Assembly (NCBI GenBank): GCA_014058105.1 | Contig: JACGCM010000440.1 | Span: 1,116,001-1,180,000 of the forward strand | Origin: Kingdonia uniflora | Taxonomy: Eukaryota; Streptophyta; Magnoliopsida; Ranunculales; Circaeasteraceae | Length of the DNA stretch: 64,000 nucleotides | Reading direction: 5' to 3' | Shown: positions 47,701 to 59,372 of the stretch, one piece after another | Layout of the letters: each line of letters starts with the position of its first letter | Position numbering within the stretch: the stretch's first letter is position 1 | Notes under the pieces: generated by a model | Databases searched by the model: none | What the model saw: the letters and a program-made list of their open reading frames with translations, nothing else | What the model was told of the DNA's origin: nothing | Program-made: the position numbers and the translations under genes

Positions 47701-50700
47701 TGCAACTCTGAGATATTTTTCTTATATATTCTGAAACTACATATTTTGGATATCTGCAGCTTATGGAAGCCCTCAAGGAAAACTGCGGGCAACCAAAGTT
47801 CCCCTTAAGAAAAGAAAATCAGGTTTCAGAAACTACTGGTTGATTCAGTTATGCTCCTTATTAGTTTCTACGTCTTTATTGTTCTTTTCAACCATGCAGG
47901 AGGGTAACGATAGGCATAATGAGTTGGAAGACTGCCGAAGAGACCTAGGTGCTTGTTTAGAAATCAACAATAAACTGACTAGGTACTAAATAGTTTTCCA
48001 TTGTTTTATGGCATTTTTATTTAGTTAAGATTTAAAGTGGAAGATGAAGAAAGAAAGATTGAGAAAGAAAAAGAATGGTTGACGCTAGGGTTCGATTTCC
48101 TTTTTTGTTTTTTTGTGAATGTAAAAATAGTTTATGGATCATTTCAAAGAAACTTTCCGAAGTGGGAAGATTACAACGCGAGGGCAAAAAAGAAAAGATA
48201 AAGGAAAACAATACAAGGCCCAAATGTTCCACATCCATTCCTTTTCGTTAAAGTTGATATCTAATCATTGTTTGCCCCCGAACCACCCTTCAATAAATAA
48301 TGCTACTTAGGATAGGACGGGATATCCATTGGCCGCACATCGATCTCACTGTAAATATCCCATTCTCGACCCACTTTCATTTCCATTTGTCTCCACCCAT
48401 CTGAATCGTAACTAAAATGACTTTTTGGATCATCAAGCCAAAATTATCTAACTTCCTATCAAAAATACATCTCCGGAAATGGATATTCCAAATCCTCGTA
48501 TTGCTCTCCATTTTGTAAAACTCCTCCACTCTCTCAAGTTTTGGATCACAAGCATTGCAGATAGAAGGATAAACAAGAACTAATTGTCTCAAGTTACATA
48601 TACATCGTGCCATAAATTACTCTTATCCCCATTCCTAAAGTTAAACTTTAAGGCCCATTTTAAACTTGTCCCGCATGTTGAAAACCCACTTCCATAACCT
48701 CACTCCATATGTAATGTCGGGCTTATTCGAGAGTCAAACTTGCTCCTCAATCCCAAACTCAACTTTAATCATCTCGGCCCATAACCCATCCCTATTGTTA
48801 CAAAATCTCCATAGCCACTTTGCAAGCAACACCATATTCATCTCTATAAAGAATTTTAATCCCAATCCACCGACTTCTTTTTCCATATATGCTGCATCAC
48901 ATTTCCTCAATGTATATGAAAAGGCTAAAACCAGGTGGGCCACTTACATAGTCTTTTAGAACCATTGTATTTATGATGACATTAATAGTAAAAATCTCTA
49001 ACATGTATCATGAAGTTACCATTCTTCTAGTGAAATTTGGTGCAGCACCTTTAGTTTGGCCTCGTTTGGCTTTGCATTTGATAGGGAAGTTGGTGAATTG
49101 CAGAGAGAGCTGAACAAATATACAAACTGTAGTACATCTGCATTTGATTCGGTAAACACTGATGGTAAACTACTATTAAAAGAAAGTTATTGAAATGGCA
49201 TAATCTTATAGGCCGTGCTTTGCAGGTTGAAGATTCCTTGTCCAGGGATGCTGAAACAATAAATCAAACAAATATTCAGATATCAGTGAGTTGTTTTTTT
49301 CTTCTATGTGCTTTATGCCTGCTCTGTATTGATTTCAGTTTTTTCTTATGATTTGTTAATACTAGTTCTTAGCTCAATTTAGCCTCTGCTAAACTGTCGG
49401 TCAAGAAATTCTTGTAATTTAAAAAAGAAAGAAAGATGATATCTTCTTTAGAGAGGTTTGTATATTCTTGCCTAACTTTCTTAGTCAGTAATCGAAAGCT
49501 ACATTTTCTTTATGGAATATGCAACACGAATTAACATTAAGGTGTAGATTACGATTACAAACAAAAAAAGTTTTATACATAAAATTAGTATTATGAAATC
49601 TTGTATAGTTTGCATATTCTGCCATTGTGTTTTTAGTCAGTAGTCCTAAATATATAAGCTCAATAATACATCTATCAGGGAATGTGGTTAACATATAGAT
49701 GATGATGATGACGAACAACCCAGTCATTCTTGTAGTTTAGTAGCTTGTAGGAAGCATTATTCAGTTTTTTCATATTATTAGGAGATTAAGCAAATTTTAC
49801 AATTTTTCGGAAAAGATTAGATATAGTTCTCAAACTTATGATTTACCACTTTCACAGGTTGACAGTATTCCAGTCAGAACTGATTCAGAAGATGAGGTTT
49901 CATCTTATGATCAGGTAGATGATCAGTTTCTACCATTAAAGCAGGATAAAAAGATGAGCAGTGCTTTAGCTTTGCAACCTATTGATCTGCACAAAGAATT
50001 GAGGGATGCACAATCTTTGATTGAAGCTATGGAATATGAGCAGCTCCGCTTAATTGAAGAGCTGGATGTTCTCCAAAAGGAAAATTGCCAATACGCAGAA
50101 ATCTTGAGAAACAAGGGCTATAGGGAGGTACAACCTACGCTTAGAAGATCAAGTCCAAAACTGAAGCTGGATAAGATGAGTGGGGTTCTTGAGAAGGCCA
50201 CACTAGTGAATGGACCATACCAGGATGTTCAGGCATCACAGCTACACCACCAAAATGAAGTAGAAGAAGTTTGTGAGCAGGTTGAGATGGAGATGGCCAA
50301 AACTATTATTTTCTTGCAAGAAGAGCTTGCCACACTTCAGACTGAGTTTCACGAGAGATTACGTTATTCAGCGCAAGAAAATACAAGATTGAGAAATGTG
50401 ATAGCATCCAGTGAAGGCAAAATAAGAAATTTGGTTGAGGAGTGGGAGAAGGCTATCTTAGAACTAACAGTATTTCTTGATGATGGGTATAAATCCCTTG
50501 AAGATGCTTCTGACCAGATAGGGAGTATTGCAAGTTCATTCCCAAAAGGGAAAACTTGGATAAATGAACAAGTTGAGAAGGCTGCAAAAACCTATATTGA
50601 GAAGGAAAAAACAATTATACAGCTGCAGGAGCAATTGAGAATTGCACAAAAGATAGGTCTGGAGATGAAGTTTAAGTTGAACTCTTTGAAGGGAGCAACC

Positions 50701-53700
50701 CTAGCTATCACTGAAGTTCAGCAGATAGAAAGTGATGAAAAGATCTTTAAGATACAGGAGCTGGAGAGCAAACTTAAAGATATGGAGGATCACATTATTG
50801 AAGCAGAAAAACGTGCTGCAGCAGCTTTCCTAGTTGTGAAAACACTGTCCAATGTTCCTAATGATGAGAATGAAGTAAAAAATTGCTCTTTTGTAGAAGA
50901 AAGATCTTTCCTTGAACCATTTACATCTGAAAATCATGATCAATTACGTCTAGAGATGGAGGAGCATTCTAGTCAGCTCAATCTTTTGAAAACAGACAAA
51001 CTGCTTCAACCCTTTCAGCTAGGAATGGAGGGATCGGAAACAGGCTGCGCCAGTACTAGAGAGGTACTTATCCAATTTAGATTTCAAGTATATTTTGTCT
51101 ACAATGTATCTATTTCACCAAAGATATTTTTTGCGCCTCTAGACGCATCAAATGAGTGCCTCAAGAGTAATTATTGTAAATTTTCATCAAAATACACATA
51201 CTAAATCTATATTTATCATAAGATGATAGACAACAACAACATACGATTTTTAGGCATTTCAGGTCTTTAGAGATGCAACTGTTTTTCGTGTTAATAGTGT
51301 TGGCTAACTGCCTACTGCCTACTGACTAAATTGTTTGTAATTGCTTGACCAGATGGCTTGTCTCACTCTCGACAATACTTTGTTATTTGCTGATAAGAAG
51401 ATAAAGACAGCTAGTAGCTTCCTCATTAAATTTGAGGAAGCTCATTCAACGATAAAAGAGGCCGACATTATGTTAAATGCATTGTTAAAAGCAAATAAAG
51501 ATGCAAATCGCATGACTGATAAATGGAAGCAAGTGAATGAAGAGTTGGTGATAGAGAGAGATTCCTTGATTGAAGAAGTACAGAAGCTTAAGTCTTCTGT
51601 TTGTCAAAGAGATCGGGAGCAAGAATCACTATTGGACCAAATCCACTTAAGTTTGATAGAGATAATGAACTTGGTCTCCTCATTGGAGGAATCTTTTATG
51701 GAAATGCAGAGAGACATTGAAGAAAGATTCAAGTCAGTATATTCGGATATTAACTCTGTGGGGCACGAATTACTGGACCGTATCAACAAGTCTAGATCAC
51801 CATTGGAAGATACATGGTTTGATATTATAGAAAAAGGGTTCACTTTATTTGTGCTATACCAGTGTTACTCTAAAAATCTTATCGAGAAACTCTCTAGCTT
51901 CAAACCAGGATCCTTTTTAGACATTAAATATTCCTCGGGAAACATTGCAAATGAAGAGGAACATGACACTGTACTAAATCATGATAATCTGATCTCTGAG
52001 AATCTCTCACTTGAGAGGGAATTGGCTCGAAAGGATGATCTGTTGAAAGGTTTGCTTTTCGATTTTAGTCTGTTGCAAGAATCTACTTCCAATGCCAAGA
52101 ATAACAAGGATGAATCGGAGCAGACATTTGCTGCTATGACCATCGCCCGAGATGAACTAGCGATTGCAAAAGTTCAACTTGGTGATGCCCTGGTTCAGAA
52201 CAAAAAGCTTAAAGATCTGCTCTATGATCAAAAAGTTGTTCTGTCAATCTCAAATTCCAAACTTGAGCAAGCTAATGAGACACTAGATATGTTGTCAAAC
52301 GAGAGTGCCGAATTGCGAGAACTATTAGAAGACATTTTTCTGAAGAAAACTAACGCCGAGGAGAAATTAGAAGAAAAAGACGAAGTTGTCAGAGGTCTGG
52401 AGAAAGAAATTCTTCGTTTGGCTTGTTCTGTAGAGGAAAGGATTCTCTCATCAACTGAGGATATGGAAGATGAGTTAAGAAGCATATCTCGGGAGAGGAA
52501 TCAGCTTCGCGAAGTTGTTGATTCTATGAATGAAAAGCTTGATATGGCAATTGCATTAGCTGACGAGAACGAAGCGATTGCTGTAGAAGCCCGCCAGGTA
52601 TCTCTTCTCGAATAAGAGTTGTACATACATCAGGATTTCTGTAGCACTTCTCGAATAAAAGTTTGATGTATGATGTAAATTGTTTCAGGAGTCAGAAGCA
52701 AGCAAACTTTATGCTGAACAAAAGGAAGAGGAGGCTAAGATTCTCGAACGTTCCGTCGAGGAGCTCGAACATACCATAAATGTACTGGAAACAAAAGTAA
52801 GTTTCTTCCACGTTTTTGTAACATAGATTTGTTAGAAATGTGCTTTCTAGGGCTTCTTATATCTCAGAGAATCTCCAATGCTGATATCTCAAAGATGTAA
52901 AAGGATAATATATGTTGAAGTACAACCATAGTTACTCCAATTGCTAAGCTTGAAAAGACTTGTTCCAGTTGTAAATCATGTAAAAATCATTTTTTTAGGA
53001 CATACACAATCTATGGCTATCCATCTTTCCAATCATATAGATCTTTTCATAACACTTTATTTAATTACCATAACAAAATCAGGTAAATCCGTTTAGTGTA
53101 ACCATTTAATCTGTATACTCAGCAATGTAACAGATCCTACTGAGTCTCAAAAGGACTATATGTCCATCTTAATATATCACTCTGTGGGTTTTGGTATTTA
53201 GGATGATTAAAGTGTGACTAAAATATCTATTAGGTCTGAAATTTATTTACTTCTATATATCACTTATATATGGTGAATAGCATGGTGCAACGGTTCAAGA
53301 GTTGAATTTCAGCATTTCTATTAATTTTTGTGTGTGTTAATGGTTCGATAAGCCTAGATGCATCCTATGTAGCATGCACACGGCATATTTTCAAAAAAAA
53401 AAAACCCCTTATCAATACATATCAGATATCGACACGCGGACGAATGTGTCAGACATATTTTCAAGGTACTTCTCTTTTTCCCGCCTTGTCTGGCACCCCA
53501 TACTCGTATTAAACACCATCACACGTACCCTTGCATCTACCAACCATGAGAAGGGTACGCCGGAAAGAAAGAGAAGAACAATATAGGATAGGAGACGACG
53601 TAGAGAAGGTAACACGAGGTGGACAAAGAAAAAGATACTTTCTAGGAGTTGTAATGTAGTACTGTAGGAGGCATTTTCACTACAGAAGTAGTTTAAAATA

Positions 53701-56700
53701 TATGACATTTAATAGAAATTCTACTCCTGGATTCACTCTGAGTTGTACGAAATTAATAATTAATCCTCAATGGATTGTGTGATCTCTCTCTAAAGTATTA
53801 GAATTTCAGGGTTTTTTGATTTATGACCATGTTAATGGTTTAAGGATGTGTTTTAACAACCAAGATAGGAGATGGCGTTTGTCGGATGACTATAAAAAGA
53901 GATGAAAATGATGTTGAGAGAGAGAGAGAGAGAGAGAGGCTATATTAATGTTTTGATCTTTCTGTTTATTAATGAGATCCATTATGGCGATAGTCAATCA
54001 TGAGATTCATGACACACATACTAAATGAAAAAAATAGAATTGTGATTCTCAAAGGACACTGCCATTTTGTAACTGCCAAAATACTTAAAATGACGCTAAC
54101 AGATTTTTATATGAAGTATAAGGCATCATTTTGTTTTTATGACTAATATGAAGACAATTGAAGATGTTCTTCTCTTTTCATTGAAAAAAGGTTTTCCTTC
54201 TTGAAGTTGTGTGCTTTCTTTATGTGCAGAGTTCTAAACGGTCAAGTTCTTTGTTTTCATTCACCTAGAACCTTTAATCTCTTAAAATTTGATTGTGACA
54301 TGCTTTAATTGTTAGGTGTTCGAAATGAGTGAGGAGGTTGAGGGACATCGTTTGATACGAGATGATTTGAAACTGGAACTCCAGGCTTTGAGACAGAGAA
54401 TGGTGAGTGTTGAGAATATAGCAGAAAATAGGGATACTGATCATCCAAAATTTGAAAAACAGGAGGGAGATCCATCTTCAAGGTTAGAACTGCACATAAT
54501 GAAAATTCTTATTTGTTTTGTTTTTTTTATTTGAAAGAACTATAATCCTATTTTCTTGATCATGCATCATAGAACATTGGAGCTTAAGAAGTCAAAGAGC
54601 AGGATAATGGTTCTTGAAAAGGAAAATGTTGATCAGGCTAAAGAAGTGAGTTAGTCGGGCGTTATTATTTCTGTTATAAGAAGTTTTTCTATTTAACAAA
54701 ATCACTAATGAAATCTGATTTACTAAATGGTACTCTGTTAAATAAAGATCAAAGAATGTAAAGACTATATTTCAGAACTGGTAACTCATGCTGAAGCTCA
54801 GGCATTACAATATCAGCAAAAGGTACAATATCAAATCTTATTGACCCAATCATTTTCATATATCCTTGTGGTTTGAGATACTAATCCAACTGCTGTGAAA
54901 TGCAGTACAAGACATTGGAGGAAATGGTTTGTGAAATGAAACTAGATCCATCAACGTTTGATAAAGCTGAAAAAGTATCTGCGAAGCCAAGAGGTTCAAG
55001 CTCGCCATTTAGATGCATTTCAAGTTTGGTTCATCAGATAAACTTAGAGAAGGATCAGGAGTTATCGACAACCAGGCTTCGGATAATAGAGCTTGAAGCA
55101 TTATCTTGTAGTCGGCAAAAAGAGGTACAATGATCCTACATGACAGTTTTTTGATTTCTATATAGTTCTATAGTATAAAGAAGTAAAAGAATTATACATC
55201 TCCAATCTACTTCTCAACCATTTACATAATTTTAGGTATGCGTACTGAATGCCAGACTAGCCGCAGCAGAGAGCATGACACATGATGTCATCAGGGATTT
55301 ACTTGGTGTCAAGTTGGACTTATCTAATTATGCAGTGTGTTCTAAAATACAGCCTCCTTTAATTTTGTTGGGGACCTCTGAAGATATATACCTCATTTTT
55401 CTGAAGTTGTTTTCTCCTTGCTTGTTCCAGAACTTGGTAGACCAGTATCATGTTCAAAAGTTAGTGGAAGAAGCTCAGCAGCAAATAGCAGATTCTGTTG
55501 TAAAGGTTAGATGGAGTATTTTAATAAATCGTTTTGATGGAAATCTGTCCTAATTTTGTTATTGAAAATTTAGGAACGCGAGATTTTTGATCTTAAGAAG
55601 CAGATTGACAATTTGATTGATGAAAGAGAAAGGTACAACCTCACCCTTTACATTTTTGAAGTGAGTTTCGCGTCTTTCAGTTTTTTCTTTCTATTACAAC
55701 TCTTAACAAGTATACTTCAGAGGTAGAATTCAGCTTCAGCTCTAGAATTTGTCAAGTCGATGACATTCACTTCCAGTTGGTTTTCGAAATCCAGTTGCCA
55801 TCTTAGTATATCTTCTTCTTTTTTTACTGCTTCCCAGTACTTAGGTTTAGATGCAATGATTTCGAATCAGTCTTGTTTTTAAATTTCTGGTTTGTAATTG
55901 TATGATTCCTTTTGGTAGTTTAAAAGTTCCATTCAAGGATGCTAGCTTGCTTTCCGAAATAGAAAGAAGCAAAAGCATCTTACTTTCCCAAAATCATTAT
56001 GTTTGCTTCAAAAAGTTACCTTCCAATGCTGCCAAACAAATTTTGTTTTGTTTTTCAGCCGAAGAGGTAATGGGGGCGGAGGTGGAGGAGGTTGTCGTTC
56101 CCGACCAAATCCTGGCGGCAGTGCACTTGTTGAGGTGGTTCTTAAGCAACAATGTCTTATCTTGCATTAGGTGTCCTCTGCGTGCATGCCCAAAAAAGTT
56201 TCGGCATGACGGGGTTTTCTCCACGAGGCAGACTCACGATTTACCCTACTTAAGGCATGGCGTTGTTTCAGAGTCTGCTATCTTAGACGGTTGTAGTTCC
56301 ATTGAACTCTAGCACTACTTCATCTCGACCTTGCAGTTTGTTCTTAAGACACTGAACTGCCTCTCTTATCTCTCTCATGGCCTCATATTTCCTCTTGTGC
56401 AATTCACCAATAATAGCGTCTGGAAAACTCAGGTAGATATGGCTTCAATGGGTAGACAACGCCAACAAATTCTGGAAGGAACCAGACTATTTAGGTATTA
56501 AGTTGATTGGCGCTTGTTTTGGGTTTTTAGAGAGTGGCATCAGTCTTCTCCCTAAGTTGCTCTACCGGTTGCGGTTCCATAGGCAGCCCAATGGAAGGAA
56601 GAAAAGATCCCTTTACAGTATCCTTTCTATGGTTTTTATTCTAGGTATAGGATACTTTAGTAGCCCTCCTTGAATTTAGGACTACAGTAGTTACTAGTGA

Positions 56701-59372
56701 TCACTGTTGGAGTATATAGTGGGTTTACATATATACTCCTCCTTTAGTCCCGCATTGGTTAGTAATAGAAGTAGTTTAGTGACCCTTTGTCGCCGTTGGA
56801 CAACTAAAGTATGTTGTTTTTTTTTTTTTCAATCTTTCCAGCTTTTGGATTTTTTTTAGCTTTGCTTCTTATTTAGCAAAACCCTAACGTTATTTCGCTT
56901 CACAATGGCGGCTATGCTGCTTGAAGTCGACCTAACATTATTTCGTTTTTCCGCTTTCATTTCCCCCATCAACTTAGTTTAACCTGATTGACTAGTTAAG
57001 CTTTCTCTGCATATCTATTATGGACTCGTTATCTCTTGTTTTTGGTGAAAGACAATTTTTTGTGGTACCTGCCGCGAGATGCGATTTCTCTCTTTGGATC
57101 GGATGAAGGCGGTAACTACCTTCCACCACGATCATGAGATGCTTCTTTTCCTCTAGTGATTCATCACACCTTGAGTGAATTTTATTTCTTAGAGTGATTT
57201 TCTCTAGTGAATATCTTATTTCTTTTTCTCCTAGTTCGCAAGCAGTAGTTCAAAAATCGTTTAAAAAAAAAAAAAAAAAAAAAGTATTGACAAGCCTTGG
57301 TGATTTTTATCTCTTTCTCTAGTGATTTATCTTTGAATCACTATGATTTTTTTTAATTCTTCTTTCATCGCTAATGCAGTTTAAGGTTTATATTCCTATC
57401 ACTAAATGTGATCTTTTCAATCATATTCTGTTGGGAGCTGCGATTTATGGATCGGGTGAAGATGTTGAATTCCTTTTACCACGGTCATCTCTTCCTCGAG
57501 TGATTTTTTCCTCGAGTGCTTCTCTATTCCTCGAGTGATTCGTTCTTCATTGAGTGATTATCTATTATTTGAGTATTTTTTTTCTTTTCCTCTCTCGAGT
57601 GATCATCTCTACCTCTAGTGATTCTCTCTTCCTTGACTGATCCTCTCTTTTACGGTCTTTTCACTTTTACCTGAGTGTCTCCATTTCCTCAGTATTTATT
57701 CAAGATATTCATATTATCCTTACGTGAGAAAATTGACAAGTCGGTAGCTGTCGCCGATTTCACAACTTTTGGTTACGAAACCACGTGTGGGAAAAATGGC
57801 AAGTCGGATATTACTGCCACCAATTTCATGGGTGATGTGTGAAGTTTTGAAATGTTTCTGCTGCTGCAAAAGGAAATACTGAAATAAGGTTTATCAGGGG
57901 GAGCTTCAATTTTTTTATTAGTGAGGGAGTGATTGTATCTTTGTGAGGGACTATCTATTTGTTCTCTTATTGTCATCCACCTTGATACGAGCATGTTCGT
58001 ATCAATGTGAGGGGGAGTGTTGGAGTATATAGTGTGTCTACATATATACTCCTCCTTTAGTCCCACATTGGCTGGTAATAGAAGTAGTTTAGTGACCCTC
58101 TGTTATATAAAGAGCAGTAAAGCTTGTAATAATTAGAATATTGGAATATCAATATTTTCCTCTACTTCTTATTACTACATGGTATCATGAGTATATAGTG
58201 TGTCTACATATATACTTCTCCCTTAGTCCCACATTGGTTAGTAATAGAAGTAGTTTAGTGACCCTCCTTTATATAACAGAGGGTCACTAAACTACTTCTA
58301 TTACTAACCAATGTAGGACTAAAGGAGGAGTATATATGTAGACACACTATATACTCCAACAATCACATTAACTAGGGTCGATAGTAGCAACCTCGTGGAT
58401 TTATACTACCTGCGGCTAGACTGTAGCAAGCCCATGTTAATGTTATATAATTTGTAGTTGATCTGTTGATGATACCTACAAATTCCTGCTATTGTACTAC
58501 CGTTCATTTTCCTATTTAGGCAAGGTAAATAAATTGTCCTAATCCCATAGTTTGTTGAAAGTATAACCTTAACTTGTTTATTCTCTCATTTTTTTTGTTA
58601 TCCAGCTGCATTAAGGAAATAAACCAAAGGGGGGTACATATCTTTGATGCCGAGGTCACACTTGAACAACTTAGACATCGAGATCAGATGCTCACAGCAC
58701 AAAATGAAATGTTAAAGGTGGGGAGGATCTTTTTTATGTTTTACTTGTAAAAAAAAAAATTATTTGCAAATCTTAGCCTCATTCATCTTGTCATTATTAA
58801 ATTAAGATATTTTTAATTGTGGCTGCTTGCTGATAGGTGGATAAGGCAAATTTAAAGAAGAAGCTTGCAGAAATGAATGAGATGGCGAAGAAAAATATAG
58901 GAACACATCAATTTCAACAACGAATTCTGCAGCCAAGAAAGATGAAGGTATCATATTGTACGCGACTCTTAAGTTATTTTGAGATCGATATGATCTCCAG
59001 TCGGGTTTTTGATAACTTAATTGACCAAACAGCCTGTTATCTTTGGGGATCTCTTTCAAAGCACCAAACTTAAGAATGAGTAATTTAGTATTTTTGAAAA
59101 GACTTTACTAGGTTATTGGAAGCCCTACTAAAGTATAAGGTTTCCTTTTGTTTTCCAGTGAATTATGTATATTCCTTATCGGTCATACTGCTTTTTTAAC
59201 TCAACAGGAGAATAACATTTTGGGAGCTAATGAAGATATTAACAGGAGGCTAAAAGATTCTGGGAAGCATCTTTCTCATGTAAATGATGAACTTGCTCGA
59301 TATCGTAAAAATAACAGCAAGGATCCATACAACAGAAGTACTGAAGAGCCAACCCAAATGGAGTCCAAATAA
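38508..59372 (+). CDS. POK1/POK2-like: Kinesin-12, POK1/POK2-like (KIN-12C/D), 33 exons, 2,018 residues
   Basis: A plus-end kinesin of the plant KIN-12 class. POK kinesins mark the cortical division zone and guide the phragmoplast during cytokinesis, working with TANGLED and MAP65-type partners (established for Arabidopsis). I placed 33 exons by GT-AG sites and frame; all joins are in phase and the product is 2,018 residues, close to my recollection of POK1 (about 2,070). Start ATG 38508 is the first in frame before the conserved [11 protein letters not shown]. Motor residues about 136-497, neck and coiled-coil stalk from about 498 to the end. Motifs: [10 protein letters not shown] (216-225), NNESSRSHS (339-347), LVDLAGSER (372-380). 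No stop or frameshift was found, so it looks functional although its introns carry several retroelements. KIN-12E is less likely because of length. The stop is TAA at 59370-59372. Confidence 0.92.
42080..45880 (-). mobile_element. Degenerate Ty1/copia element, antisense in kinesin intron 13
   Basis: Intron 13 (41710-46330) is 4.6 kb because of this insert. Minus-strand order is gag (45504-45319, [20 protein letters not shown]), a CCHC zinc knuckle (45045-45003, [14 protein letters not shown]), integrase (about 43690-43320, [12 protein letters not shown] and [10 protein letters not shown]), and RT (42780-42690, [18 protein letters not shown]; about 42250-42180, [18 protein letters not shown]). 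INT before RT is the copia order. Stops and frameshifts are frequent and RT is somewhat shortened. LTR edges were not found. Confidence 0.75.
45003..45045 (-). other. CCHC zinc knuckle of the copia gag
   Basis: [14 protein letters not shown] fits C-x2-C-x4-H-x4-C, the nucleic-acid-binding knuckle of retrotransposon Gag. It is intact though the rest of gag is broken. Confidence 0.7.
46563..46865 (+). mobile_element. Two related LTR-start fragments in kinesin intron 14
   Basis: TGTTAAGATATATAGTCCCACATTGGG (split here: TGTTAAGATATA then GTCCCACATTGGG) at 46563 and ATGAGATATATAATCCCATATTGGG at 46771 share about 90 bp, including GGGCAAATCAAGCCTT and CTCATTGCCAATTGGTTTTGAGA. A G-rich CACGGGGTG just before the second copy looks like a polypurine-type tract. 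This is probably a small LTR (TRIM-like) remnant, with no coding capacity. Confidence 0.5.
48370..48960 (-). mobile_element. LINE (non-LTR) fragment, antisense in kinesin intron 18
   Basis: Minus-strand readings [40 protein letters not shown] and [20 protein letters not shown] (48943-48740) match the C-terminal end of plant L1-type reverse transcriptases, and [20 protein letters not shown] (about 48500-48440) matches the following zinc-binding RT-tail region. The fragment is 5'-truncated and frameshifted. It lies inside intron 18 (47983-49084) without touching exons. Confidence 0.75.
52797..54315 (+). other. Kinesin intron 23
   Basis: 1.5 kb between exons 23 and 24. It holds a (GA)n run at about 53916-53938 and a GC-richer patch (53400-53640) that is unlike the rest, with CACGCGGACGAATGTGTCAG words. 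No coding or clear mobile-element signature was assigned. Confidence 0.5.
55633..56704 (+). other. Kinesin intron 30, first part
   Basis: Between the exon 30 donor (55633) and the composite LTR insertion. 55900-56640 is less AT-rich and includes a proline-rich reading on the minus strand ([12 protein letters not shown], about 56100-56050). It may be retroelement-derived; I could not assign it. Confidence 0.35.
58018..58179 (+). repeat. Full 162-bp LTR
   Basis: It begins TGTTGG right after GAGGGGGAG and ends ACTACA right before TGGTATCATGAG. TATATAAAGAG near 58113 could be its TATA box. The primer-binding motif matches the initiator-Met tRNA site used by copia elements. Confidence 0.75.
58189..58356. 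repeat. 78-bp near-perfect palindrome of LTR starts
   Basis: Arm 1 is 58189-58266, loop 58267-58278 (12 bp), arm 2 58279-58356. By eye, 75 of 78 positions pair. Each arm is the LTR start, once direct and once inverted. Confidence 0.9.

Larger units (their letters stand above)
46331..52597 (+). other. Kinesin-12 exons 14-22: coiled-coil stalk
   Basis: Exons: 46331-46435, 47231-47466, 47603-47672, 47760-47822, 47900-47982, 49085-49151, 49226-49285, 49858-51063, 51353-52597. Conserved pieces include [20 protein letters not shown] (exon 14), [14 protein letters not shown] (15), [20 protein letters not shown] (16) and [20 protein letters not shown] (21). Exons 21 and 22 are unusually long (1,206 and 1,245 bp) and make most of the stalk, rich in Glu/Lys/Leu heptads. 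Confidence 0.88.
56705..58361 (+). mobile_element. Composite small copia-type LTR element with inverted LTR end, in kinesin intron 30
   Basis: The element starts TGTTGGAGTATATAG (56705) and ends CTATATACTCCAACA (58361), the inverted LTR start. It is flanked by ATCAC at 56700-56704 and ATCAC at 58362-58366, a 5-bp target duplication. Inside are a partial 5' LTR (56705 to about 56789), a non-coding internal region, a polypurine tract (58008-58017), a full 162-bp LTR (58018-58179), a TGGTATCA primer-binding motif directly after it (58180), and a palindrome of LTR starts (58189-58356). There is no coding capacity. It belongs to small non-autonomous copia-type (TRIM-like) elements. Confidence 0.75.
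52689..59372 (+). other. Kinesin-12 exons 23-33: C-terminal coiled coil and tail
   Basis: Exons: 52689-52796, 54316-54482, 54573-54645, 54748-54822, 54906-55124, 55236-55334, 55431-55505, 55574-55632, 58606-58717, 58837-58947, 59208-59372. Signature pieces are [18 protein letters not shown] (exon 27), [20 protein letters not shown] (28) and [19 protein letters not shown] (31), all recalled from POK proteins, whose C-terminal part carries the localisation to the division site. Confidence 0.88.

Noticed and set aside
55902..56312. Plus-strand 136-codon ORF in kinesin intron 30
   Set aside because: Composition is uneven, no family is recognised, and it lies between two well-supported exons of the same gene; probably intronic repeat sequence.
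38508..59372. Assignment of the kinesin to KIN-12E or PAKRP1 (KIN-12A/B)
   Set aside because: Those are about 1,250-1,300 residues as I recall; this model is 2,018 and carries POK-type C-terminal pieces ([24 protein letters not shown]).
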